A stretch of 64,000 bases of DNA from NCBI GenBank assembly GCA_051530055.1, contig CM121341.1, positions 7,626,001 to 7,690,000 on the forward strand. Direction: 5' to 3'. The position numbers were made by a program, and so were the translations under genes. Within the stretch, counting starts at the first letter, position 1; each line of letters opens with the position of its first letter. This stretch comes from Neoechinorhynchus agilis. Its lineage: Eukaryota; Acanthocephala. The notes under the pieces are model-generated. The model had not been told where the DNA came from. It ran no database searches and was given only the letters and a program-made list of their open reading frames with translations. Of the stretch, positions 38,107 to 49,499 are shown in pieces.

Positions 38107-41100
38107 TTAACTATCTTTTTCACAGTTAAATCCTTGAATTTTCGGACTTACAAGTTCAATTTTAAGAAACTGGCGACATGAAGTTGTATTTTCATCAACC
38201 GATAACTTAACTTCAACCTTATCAAATTGCCTTAACGATATTGAAGGACACGCTTTCACCGTATGGCACTTATTGTTATCGTCGTACTCGAACCACACAT
38301 CGGCGTTCACTTTTGTCTCAATATTATTTGGGGAGATAATCTTCTTCGACAAATAGAGCATAGCTTCGAGGCCAAATCGTGGTACAAACACTTTCAAAGC
38401 ATTTTGAAAAACGGCAAAAATAAAAGCGTCTTCTTGGACAACATTCTTTTTGAAGAAAAACAAAGCGTGAAGGTTTACACAAGCAGTTTTCAACCTTTTT
38501 TTGTGTGCTCACGACTTTCAAAATACCTTAATCTACTTTTAAAATTCAGTATTGACCTTTGGAGAGACTAAAAAGGTTGAAAATCACTGGTTTACACTAT
38601 CCCTGGACGCATATTGAGCCTGTCTATGTCGTTCATTAAGAGCAACGCATTGTCTACCAACATTCTCGGGATCAAGCATAGCTGCACTTGAATCTTCTAA
38701 ATGAAGAGAAGCTGCAAGCAGTCGATGGACCATTATATCGGCATATCGACGGATTGGTGAAGTGAAATGCGTGTATATATCACTCGCAAGTCCGTAGTGT
38801 TTAAAGTCTGATGGTCTTGTACAACCACCGATTCCTGACCATCCACTACAAAAGTAAACGGCTTGCCTCATACACCGCGTGGCCAACATCCGAACCATGA
38901 CATTGAAATATGGATTATCTGAGAGCTCGGCATCGTTTAACGACTCGGCTAAAGCTTTCCCGGATTCAGTCCGAAGATGAACTCCTTTAGAACGTGCTGC
39001 GTTTATCAACGGTTCGAAATCATGTTGTCTGGGCTCTGGGTGACGGCGAAGTACGGCGCATTGTGAGAAGTGATTGTAAGTGTGATTGGCAACCGTGATA
39101 TTGGCTAATAACATAAACTCTTCTACCATTTGATTGGTTTCTTGGACGGTCTTTTTCATCACATCTAGAGGATTACTGGACTCAGTGTCCAATAGAAACC
39201 GAACTTCAGGCGATTCCAACACAAGCGCACCATTGTCCATACGCTGCTTTCTATTGGTCGTCTAATCGTGTTTTTAAAGAAACCCAAAATCATTTGATAA
39301 AAATGAGAGTCCTGATCAAATAATTCTTCTTCTTTAAGTGCTAAGCTTTTTTTTAAAGTTACAAAAAAGGATTTATGCCACCGCCTTTCTGGATCACTCA
39401 GCTGCCGACAAAAGACAGAAAATAATTAAACCATAATAATTTTGGTTCAAGATTGAGTTAATTTTACATTCGGTGATGCGGTGCCGAATAAGAAATGTTG
39501 CCAAGGGTGGAGATTACAATAACCACATCTCCATAAGGATTTTCTCTTGATTAACTAAATTATAAAAAAGAGCGGAACCGTAGGAATTGTTAAAAAAACC
39601 CATATTTCTCAACCATTACAAAAAACCGACTGGCGACAACGCAAGTATTTTTGCAATATGATTTAAATTCCGAAGAGATTGAGCAACCGGACCATCATTT
39701 GCGTTATTATTCATAATTAATTGCGCTTGTCCGTACTCAAGTGCCGCTTCATTTCTCATTACGGTTTTTAGGAACTTAGTCTTGATTACTTCGGCGTTCG
39801 GCGTCATTTCCCAAATGACCGAAAACGCAAGTCGATCTTCCTTTTCTCTCAACGAACACACGTTCGTGCTCAATATTGGAGGCAGCATATCGATTCGTCG
39901 ATCAGTCAAATAGACAGAAGTGCATCGATACTTAGCTTCAGTATCAACGGCCGTTCCTGGACGGACGTAGTGGCTAACGTCCGCTATATGTACACCACAT
40001 TCCAAATTGCCATTGTCCAGTTGACAACAATGCAATGCATCATCAATATCGGTGCATCCTTCTGGATCGATGCTTAAAATAAACCTTTTACCTCGTAAAT
40101 CCGTCCGTTTTAAGACTTCATCGTCGTTCAAAAGAGTATGAGCATCACTAACTGAAGCGATCACATCATCCGAGAATGGATAATCCGGAATCCTGTGTTG
40201 CATGAGAATAATCTGCTTCCATGTGGAGTTGTCTGACTTGGCTCCAATCGAACGGCAGTAGTGACCCGAGGGATATCTCGACTTTCGGTCCCATTGATCA
40301 ATCGCAACTACAATAATTAAAGACTTTAATCGATCGGCTTGTCGGGTTTCAATTCGAATTTTAGGAATATGTCGATCAGATGGGATAAACAAGCTGTGAT
40401 AAAACTCATTGCTCGAATTTTCTTGAAGAACGCCACAGAACTCCGTGTGTTTTCTTCGAATCACACCAACAATTCTACCCGATTTTATCCGATTTACGCT
40501 AATCTCAGGAGCATTAATGGCGTCGAAATCGTCTTCGTTCGCAGTATCATCCACTGCAATACTCAAAGGAGATGCCCACTCACTTTCGGGTAAGATTTCA
40601 ACCGCAACCGTATCGTCATGAATAGCTCTATTGATATTCAATGATCCCGGAATAAAAATCTTATCGAGTTCACGAGATGCTTCTTCGGGCAATGTATCTT
40701 CATTTTCGCTCGGATACACATTACCTTCGTGAAGATTATCCGGATTGGCGTAAAACGTACCTACAATAACACTACCATTTTGCATTCCTTCTTTAATCTG
40801 CTCGAGACTTAAATGAACCGGATAAATAAAATCTCGATTGACAAGTCCAGCGCTCGGTTTCATTTCTGAATCCACGATACCAGTGATGCCCAGACTCGCA
40901 GGCCAAAACGTATGACAAAAATTTTGAGTATGAATTAAGTTAAATTAGTTCATTTTATAAGAATTGAAAAGACAATAATTGGCCTGCTCATAATCCGAGA
41001 TATTTATGAGATGTCGGCAGTTGTTCTTTGGGCTAATGAGTTTCGGAATGTTTGGCTCTAAAGTTGTCAAATTGATAATGTGACCGGTCATTTTCAGTAA

Positions 41101-42965
41101 TTCATTTCGCAAAATTTGAAAGCTTAAAACTCTAATAAAGATTTTTCAACAACAAAATTTGTTCGTCACATTTAAGTGCGAATAAAACACTTTAACAATT
41201 GCCCAGTTGAAGCCGGAAAACGGCGAAAGCTAGGAAAAAACTCTAGGTCGTATTTATCAAATTAAAATTAAGACATGCGAATGGAAAATCGAGCAGCGAT
41301 TCACGCTATTTTGTGAATAAAGGAATAAAAGTGCGGACCACATGCAATACCTTCCCGTGGGCCGGAAGGTCCTCATGGTTTTGTGGGGGCTGTTAGGAAC
41401 TTTACGATACAGAAATTAAAACTTTGCAAGGAAACTGAACCTTTTTTAAATGGATTTTCTTCAAAAATACCTTTATCCAGAGGACGATACTAAACTTGTT
41501 ATTTTGTGTATAGATTTCGAATTTACAGTCCTCGTCATTTTTTAGTTATTATAAAAATTTGAGCTAGAAATAGAAATTAATGCTTTGCAAGGAAACTGAA
41601 CCTTTATTAAATGGATTTTCTTCAAAAATACCTTTATCCAGAGGACGATACTAAACTTGTTATTTTGTGTATAGATTTCGAATTTACAGTCCTCGTCATT
41701 TTTTAGTTATTAAAAAATTTGCGCTTGAGAAATAGAAATTAATGCTTTGCAAGGAAACTGAACCTTTTTTGGATGGATTTTCTTCAAAAATACCTTTATC
41801 CAGAGGACGATACTAAACTTGTTATTTTGTGTATAGATTTCGAATTTACAGTCCTCGTCATTTTTTAGTTATTAAAAAATTTGCGCTTGAGAAATAGAAA
41901 TTAATACTTTGCAAAGAAACTGAACCTTTTTTGGATGGATTTTCTTCTAAAAATACCTTAATCCAGAGGACGATACTAAACTTATTATTTTGTGTATAGA
42001 TTTCGAATTTACAGTCCTCGTCATTTTTTAGTTATTAAAAAATTTGCGCTTGAGAAATAGAAATTACAGCTTTGCAAGGAAACTGAACCTTTTTTGGATG
42101 GATTTTCTTCTAAAAATACCTTTATCCAGAGGACGATACTAAACTTGTTATTTTGTGTATAGATTTCGAGTGATTTTTTAGTTATTAAAAAAATTTGCGC
42201 TAGAAAATTTGAGACTTTCCGGGGAAGCTGAACCTTTTTTGGATGGATGTTTTAAAATCAAATCCAAATGACGTCCCTTTTTCCTGTTGGGCACCACTGG
42301 ACTATTCTAAGACAATCTTCGAGTTCGGCAATGCCGAATCCTTTAACGTACTCTTCCATTGTGAATGTGGGATATCCTTTGGATCTGGACGATTCCCGTC
42401 TTTTTTCATTGTCGCTTATTACAAGAACGTTAACGTGAACACCGTACTCGTTTTGAAGAAGATGGAGCTTATAAAACTTGACAACGGCTAATAAAGCTCT
42501 AAAATTTCGGTCTTCGGCACTTTCGCCCATCATTTTCCTTACAAACGTATGACGGCTGTATTCGTTGAGAAAAAGAAAAAATCGTTTCCGATTGTTGTTG
42601 AGGAGAACTCGGAACTTCCGATAGACACTCAGTGATTTTTGTCGGACTTCTTCGAGGACACTAATCGGTACAATCATATCGACAATGGCATCGTTTGCGA
42701 ATATATCCGATTGAGCAACGATTGTATCTGCGTCGCAGATAAGGTAATGGGCGTCCGGGAATGCTTCGTTTGGAGGTTGAACAATGAAGTCCGGATACGG
42801 AGGACGGCGGTCACGAGTACACAAACTAAGAACTTCTTCGGTACGGCAACTCGAACACAGCCGTGATCCACATTTTATGTCGTCACGAAGGTAATGCTCA
42901 CGAACTGTTTTCCTTAAATGACCACGAGACGTCAAACTCAATGTAATCTGCTTAGTGGACGTCAT
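38107..42965 (-). CDS. DIS3: exosome exoribonuclease DIS3/RRP44
   Basis: Catalytic 3'-5' exoribonuclease of the RNA exosome, also endonucleolytic through its PIN domain. Four exons: 42965-42295, 40894-39641, 39250-38588, 38494-38107, giving 991 aa in frame. It starts MTSTKQ; residues ~22-45 carry the DIS3 CR3 cysteines (VREHYLRDDIKCG, LCSSC). The PIN domain follows (YLICDADTIVAQSDI, ISVLEEVR, VISDNEKR, EEYVKGFG); then cold-shock regions, the RNB core with FILSIDPEGCTDIDDALHC (metal-binding aspartates) and GVHIADVSHYVRPG, TSVYLTDRRIDMLP, then SPEVRF, MVEEFMLLAN, LATRCM, HYGLASDIYTHFTSPIRRYADI, and a C-terminal S1 part (LFFFKKNVVQED, FVPRFGLEAM). Intron 1 (1.4 kb) holds a tandem array; intron 3 is built from a transposon. 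Human DIS3 is 958 aa. Confidence 0.95.
38473..38597. mobile_element. hAT-like MITE (109 bp) with 8-bp target duplication in DIS3
   Basis: GTTTACAC stands at 38473-38480 and again at 38590-38597. Between them lies 109 bp whose ends are inverted repeats: AAGCAG+TTTTCAACCTTTTT on the left and the complement of CAGTGA+TTTTCAACCTTTTT on the right. CAGTG ends and 8-bp duplications are hallmarks of hAT elements. Taking out the element and one GTTTACAC restores the conserved DIS3 reading (RDSVNLHALFF). Non-autonomous, no coding. Confidence 0.8.
38495..38587 (-). other. DIS3 intron 3, derived from the MITE
   Basis: Inferred intron of 93 bp. The donor (CCA|GTGATT) lies in one terminal inverted repeat and the acceptor (AAAAAAAG|GTTG) in the other. 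Splicing here keeps frame and adds eight residues (QLKTACVN), including the duplicated target, to the pre-insertion protein. The other GT/AG pairings I tried shift the frame or hit a stop. Confidence 0.6.
39251..39640 (-). other. DIS3 intron 2
   Basis: 390 bp, donor CTTGC|GTTGTC and acceptor CCAATAG|AAAG; joining gives AKILAKQRMDNGALVLESPEVRF, matching the family. No internal element recognised. Confidence 0.75.
41204..41230 (+). ncRNA. hammerhead-core-like motif, copy 3
   Basis: CAGTTGA, GCCG-GAAAA-CGGC hairpin, GAAAGC. More degenerate than the copies at 23823 and 31277 but clearly of the same family (shared AAGCCG and CGGCGAAAGCT). Lies in DIS3 intron 1, antisense to the gene. Confidence 0.25.
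41405..42245. repeat. minisatellite in DIS3 intron 1, ~160-bp unit, 5-6 copies
   Basis: AAGGAAACTGAACCTTTTTT recurs at about 41429, 41587, 41751, 41911 (variant), 42075 and 42219 (degenerate). Each unit includes CAGAGGACGATACTAAACTT and TTACAGTCCTCGTCATTTTT. It stops about 50 bp from the end of DIS3 exon 1. Confidence 0.95.
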
Positions 42966-43009
42966 ATCGAAAATCGATTTCTTTTTGCTCGCCAAAAAAA
43001 TCAACAACG

Positions 43010-46000
43010 AATTCACGCGTTTTGTCCGAAAGAATACACGAATGACGTCACAAATCCAAACGTGTAAAAAAACACGAAAACAAGTTGCGTTTATTGTTGT
43101 TTTTGTGGCTTTGACCATCAAAACAATAATTGTCGAAAAGAATTGTTTGGCCTACGAAAATTAAGTCTTTAATCTGTTTTTATAGTTATTTTTTGTGTGA
43201 GTCAATTTTTCACGGTAAATAAGAGAATTTTAAGTCTTTGTTTTTTGTCCGAAAGGAAAAATAAGGTGCAATGACGTCACAAATCCAAACGTGTAAAAAA
43301 ACAGGTAAACAAGTTACGTTTATTGTTGTTTTTGTGGCTTTGATCATCAAAACAATAATTGTCGAAAAGAATTGTATGGCCTTCGAAAATTAAGAGTTTT
43401 TAGGCTGTTTTTATAGTTATTTTTTGTATGTGTTTATTTTTAACGATAAATAAGAGAATTTTAAGCGTTTGTTTCTTGCCCGAAAGCAAAAATAAGGTGC
43501 AATGGCGTCACAAATCAATACCTGTAAAAAAACAGGTAAACAAGTTACGTTTATTGTTGTTTTTGTGGCTTTGATCATCAAAACAATAATTGTCGAAAAG
43601 AATTGTATGGCCTTCGAAAATTAAGAGTTTTTAGGCTGTTTTTATAGTTATTTTTTGTATGTGTTATTTTTACGATAAATAAGAGAATTTTAAGCGTTTG
43701 TTTCTTGCCCGAAAGAAAAATAAGGTGCAATGGCGTCACAAATCAATACCTGTAAAAAAACACGAAAACAAGTTGCGTTTATTGTTGTTTTTGTGGCTTT
43801 GACCATCAAAACAATAATTGTCGAAAAGAATTGTTTGGCCTACGAAAATTAAGAGTCTTTAATCTGTTTTCATAGTTATTTTTTGTGTGAGTCAATTTTT
43901 CACGGTAAATAAGAGAATTTTAAGTCTTTGTTTTTTGTCCGAAAGGAAAAATAAGGTGCAATGACGTCACAAATCCAAACGTGTAAAAAAACAGGTAAAC
44001 AAGTTACGTTTATTGTTGTTTTTGTGGCTTTGATCATCAAAACAATAATTGTCGAAAAGAATTGTATGGCCTTCGAAAATTAAGAGTTTTTAGGCTGTTT
44101 TTATAGTTATTTTTGTATGTGTCTATTTTTAACGATAAATAAGAGAATTTTAAGCGTTTGTTTCTTGCCCGAAAGCAAAAATAAGGTGCAATGGCGTCAC
44201 AAATCAATACCTGTAAAAAACAGGTAAACAAGTTACGTTTATTGTTGTTTTTGTGGCTTTGATCATCAAAACAATCATTGTCGAAAAGAATTGTATGGCC
44301 TTCGAAAATTAAGAGTTTTTAGGCTGTTTTTATAGTTATTTTTTGTGTGAGTCAATTTTTCACGATAAATAAGAGAATTTTAAGTGTTTGTTTTTTGTCC
44401 GAAAGGAAAAATAAGGTGCAATGACGTCACAAATCAATACCTGTAAAAAAACAGGTAAACAAGTTACGTTTATTGTTGTTTTTGTGGCTTTGACCATCAA
44501 AACAATCATTGTCGAAAGGAATTGTATGGCCGTCATAAATTAAGAGTTTTTAGGCTGTTTTTATAGTTATTTTTTGTATGTGTCAATTTTTTACGATAAA
44601 GAAGAGAATTTCAAGTGTTTGTTTTTTGTCCGAAAGGAAAAATAAGGTGCAATGGCGTCACAAATCAATACCTGTAAAAAACAGGTAAACAAGTTACGTT
44701 TATTGTTGTTTTTGTGGCTTTGATCATCAAAACAATAATTGTCGAAAAGAATTGTATGGCCTTCGAAAATTAAGAGTTGTTAGGCTGTTTTTATAGTTAT
44801 TTTTGGTATGTGTCAATTTTTCACGATAAATAAGAGAATTTTAAGTGTTTGTTTTTTGTCCGAAAGGAAAAATAAGGTGCAATGACGTCACAAATCAATA
44901 CCATTAAAAAAACAGGTAAACAAGTTACGTTTATTGTTGTTTTTGTGGCTTTGATCATCAAAACAATCATTGTCGAAAAGAATTGTATGGCCTTCGAAAA
45001 TTAAGAGTTTTTAGGCTGTTTTTATAGTTATTTTTTGTATGTGTCAATTCACGATAAATAAGAGAATTTCAAGTGTTTGTTTTTTGTCCGAAAGGAAAAA
45101 TAAGGTGCAATGACGTCACAAATCAATACCTGTAAAAAACAGGTAAACAAGTTACGTTTATTGTTGTTTTTGTGGCTTTGATCATCAAAACAATAATTGT
45201 CGAAAAGAATTGTATGGCCTTCGAAAATTAAGAGTTTTTAGGCTGTTTTTATAGTTATTTTTTGTATGTGTCAATTTTTCACGATAAATAAGAGAATTTT
45301 AAGTGTTTGTTTTTTGTCCGAAAGGAAAAATAAGGTGCAATGACGTCACAAATCAATACCTGTAAAAAACAGGTAAACAAGTTACGTTTATTGTTGTTTT
45401 TGTGGCTTTGATCATCAAAACAATCATTGTCGAAAAGAATTGTATGGCCTTCGAAAATTAAGAGTTTTTAGGCTGTTTTTTGTGTGTCAATTTTTCACGA
45501 TAAATAAGAGAATTTCAAGTGTTTGTTTTTTGTCCGAAAGAAAAAATAAGTACAATGACGTCACAAATCAATACCTGTAAAAAACAGGTAAACAAGTTAC
45601 GTTTATTGTTGTTTTTGTGGCTTTGATCATCAAAACAATCATTGTCTAAAAGAATTGTATGGCCTTCGAAAATTAAGAGTTTTTAGGCTGTTTTTATAGT
45701 TATTTTTTTGTGTGTCAATTTTTCACGATAAATAAGAGAATTTTAAGTGTTTGTTTTTTGTCCGAAAGAGAAAATAAGGTGCAATGACGTCACAAATCAA
45801 TACCTGTAAAAAACAGGTAAACAAGTTACGTTTATTGTTGTTTTTGTGGCTTTGATCATCAAAACAATCATTGTCGAAAAGAATTGTATGGCCTTCGAAA
45901 ATTAAGAGTTTTTAGGCTGTTTTTTGTGTGTCAATTTTTCACGATAAATTAGAGAATTTCAAGTGTTTGTTTTTTGTGCGAAAGAGAAAATAAGGTACAA

Positions 46001-47890
46001 TGACGTCACAAATCAATACCTGTAAAAAACAGGTAAACAAGTTACGTTTATTGTTGTTTTTGTGGCTTTGATCATCAAAACAATCATTGTCTAAAAGAAT
46101 TGTATGGCCTTCGAAAATTAAGAGTTTTTAGGCTGTTTTTTGTGTGTCAATTTTTCACGATAAATAAGAGAATTTCAAGTGTTTGTTTTTTGTCCGAAAG
46201 AGAAAATAAGGTACAATGACGTCACAAATCAATACCTGTAAAAAACAGGTAAACAAGTTACGTTTATTGTTGTTTTTGTGGCTTTGATCATCAAAACAAT
46301 CATTGTCGAAAAGAATTGTATGGCCTTCGAAAATTAAGAGTTTTTAGGCTGTTTTTATAGTTATTTTTTGTATGTGTCAATTTTTCACGATAAATAAGAG
46401 AATTTTAAGCGTTTGTTTTTTGTCCGAAAGCAAAAATAAGGTGCAATGGCGTCACAAATCAATACCTGTAAAAAACAGGTAAACAAGTTACGTTTATTGT
46501 TGTTTTTGTGGCTTTGACCATCAAAACAATCATTGTCTAAAAGAATTGTATGGCCTTCGAAAATTAAGAGTTTTTAGGCTGTTTTTATAGTTATTTTTGG
46601 TATGTGCACATTTTTCACGATAAAGAAGGTAATTTCAAGCGTTTGTTTTTTGTCCGAAAGGAAAAATAAGGTGCAATGACGTCACAAATCAATACCTGTA
46701 AAAAAACAGGTAAACAAGTTACGTTTATTGTTGTTTTTGTGGCTTTGACCATCAAAACAATCATTGTCGAAAAGAATTGTATGGCCTTCGAAAATTAAGT
46801 TTTTAGGCTGTTTTTATAGTTATTTTTTGGTATGTGTCAATTTTTCACGATAAATAAGAGAATTTTAAGTGTTTGTTTTTTGTCCGAAAGGAAAAATAAG
46901 GTGCAATGACGTCACAAATCAATACCTGTAAAAAACAGGTAAACAAGTTACGTTTATTGTTGTTTTTGTGGCTTTGACCATCAAAACAATCATTGTCGAA
47001 AAGAATTGTATGCCTTCGAAAATTAAGAGTTTTTAGGCTTTTTTTGTTTTTTGTGTGTATTTTTACGATAAACCTTCGAAAATTTTTTAGTTTTTTGTTA
47101 TTTTTGTGCAATTTTTCACGATAAATAAGAGAATTTTAAGCGTTTGTTTCTTGCCGAAAGCAAAATAAGGTGCAATGCGTCACAAATCAATACCTGTAAA
47201 AAACAGTAAACAAGTTACGTTTATTGTTGTTTTTGTGGCTTTGACCATCAAAACAATCATTGTCTAAAAGAATTGTATGGCCTTCGAAAATTAAGAGTTT
47301 TTAGGCTGTTTTTATAGTTATTTTTGGTATGTGCACATTTTTCACGATAAAGAAGGTAATTTCAAGCGTTTGTTTTTTGTCCGAAAGGAAAAATAAGGTG
47401 CAATGACGTCACAAATCAATACCTGTAAAAAAACAGGTAAACAAGTTACGTTTATTGTTGTTTTTGTGGCTTTGACCATCAAAACAATCATTGTCGAAAA
47501 GAATTGTATTGCCTTCGAAAATTTAGTTTTTAGGCTGTTTTTATAGTTATTTTTTGGTATGCGTCAATTTTTCGCGATAAATAAGAGAATTTTAAGTGTT
47601 TGTTTTTTGTCCGAAAGGAAAAATAAGGTGCAATGACGTCACAAATCAATACCTGTAAAAAAACAGGTAAACAAGTTACGTTTATTGTTGTTTTTGTGGC
47701 CTTGACCATCAAAACAATCATTGTCGAAAAGAATTGTATTGCCTTCGAAAATTAAGAGTTTTTAGGCTATTTTTATAGTTTTTTTGTGTGTCAATTTTTC
47801 ACGATAAAGAGGAGAATTTTAAATGTTTGTTTTTTGTCCGAAAGAAAACGAATGACGTCACAAATCCATGCGTGTAAAAAATGCACTTTT
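43010..47890. repeat. minisatellite upstream of DIS3, ~230-bp unit, ~21 copies, with CRE and forkhead-type sites
   Basis: The block GTTTATTGTTGTTTTTGTGG recurs from 43088 to about 47679 with spacing of ~215-231 (one longer step near 47218). Each unit has, in order, TGACGTCAC or TGGCGTCAC, usually a CCTGT-AAAAA-ACAGG hairpin, GTAAACAAG, and a TTTTTAGGCTGTTTTTATAG block. Roughly sixteen units keep the exact CRE palindrome TGACGTCA. The array starts about 45 bp before the DIS3 ATG. Confidence 0.95.
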
Positions 47891-49080
47891 TAAAGCGTAA
47901 CGTGGGAATCAACAAAAAATGTTATCTTCTAAACAAAGTTGGCCTTGGTCGTTTTTGTAGCTTTGACCATCAAAACAATCGTTGCGATGAATGGTGAATT
48001 GTTTATCTTTTCAAGTTTATGGCCCTCACAAATTAAATTTTTGTTTAATCCGATTGCTTTTTGGGTAAAATACAATTGTAGACGTCGAGATTGTTTGAAC
48101 GTTTTTTCAACTCGCGTTAGGATAATGAGATTCGTCATTATTTTGCCGTGTAGATTTAAAGATTGAACTATTCATGCTTCTTTGTGGCGGAAATATCGGA
48201 TTAAATAAATTCATTTCCGCCATAAACAAGCATCAAAACAATTCACAGTCGCCTTTATTGAAAAATTATTGTTCAACTTCTTGTCAAAATGTTTATTTTT
48301 TTGTTGAAAAGATAATTCATTGTTATTTGTTGATAGGAGAGATAAATGAAATTTAGATTTTATTGGATATTTCGATCCACTATCTCGGATCTTCTTTAGC
48401 GATTGTTTCGCAAGTTTGTCGTTTATTTTTTATTGACCATTCGGATATTTAGTTTTATTTTTTGCTGTCGCTTATGAACAAGCGAGAGATCGAGATCGCA
48501 TTAGAGACGAATCTATTAAAGTCGACTGATTTAATCCATTTGTTTTATTAATTCAAATCTAAAAAACACCCGACGGTGTTCGTCCAATCGCTTAGTACCC
48601 GAATACGGGTTTTTCCCGCATCTCCCGTTCTTAGAAGTTTAAAAAGTACCTGTCAGCGTCTCCAATTTAAAGATCGTGAATGTCTTTCATTCGCGATTTA
48701 ATAAATCAATATTTTTAGACGGGATTATAGATTCGTAGACAACGTTTATGTAGAGAAAATTCTATCTACTTGTTAAAGAATTTGAAATAGCCAATACGAC
48801 GAATAGTTGGCCTAAATTAAGCCAGGAATCCGCAAGTTTTTTTAGATTTTTATTGATAAAATGCTAGAATCTGTTAACTTTAACGCGATCTCGCTCCTTC
48901 GTTCGTTCATAAGCGACTGCAAAATAACAACATTTTTGTCTTCTGCAAACAAATTACTAGACTTTGGAGTATCATTCTAGAGCAACATCTCTCTCTGGTT
49001 TGTTTTCTTTAAACCAATTTTTGCATTCGCGCATCTAAAACTTGTGAAGTTTAAAAGAATTATTGTTTATTTTCTCTGCA
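47891..49080. other. intergenic
   Basis: AT-rich; a decayed extra array unit is visible at 47940-47985 (GTAGCTTTGACCATCAAAAC). Short open frames have no recognisable content. Confidence 0.35.
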
Positions 49081-49216
49081 CGGCGAGTTTTTAGATTTAC
49101 ATGCAAGTTTTCGAGGCCTCAACCTTCTTAACAATGCTTGATAAGGAGGTTGAGGCCTCGAAAATTTTCATGTTTACAAATAAATCTCGAGGAAGGAAAA
49201 ACTCGCCGTATAGATA
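49078..49216. mobile_element. foldback element
   Basis: An imperfect palindrome of about 135 bp: ACGGCGAGTTTTT at the left end, AAAAACTCGCCGT at the right, and an inner stem CGAGGCCTCAACCTTCTTA / TAAGGAGGTTGAGGCCTCG (one mismatch) around an ACAATGCTTGA loop. Probably a small foldback or MITE; no clear target duplication. Confidence 0.6.
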
Positions 49217-49499
49217 AAATAAACTGAACCCCTCGAAGGAAAAATTCGATCGAATTATTGTTTACTGGAACAACAATGATGCCTACGTCGTTATGGAAAC
49301 CGCTGCTTGTAGTCTTTCCGATTATTTATGGTTTATCGAAAACATTATTGACCAATCAATTTCGTGTAACATAGCGACTTATACCCAAATTTCTAGGAAG
49401 ACGGCGTCTTTTTTGTCTTTTCTTCGCACATTACACAAAACTAAGATAAAATTCGAACTCTAAACCATAAATACTGACCCACTAGTTTATTTGTTTACT

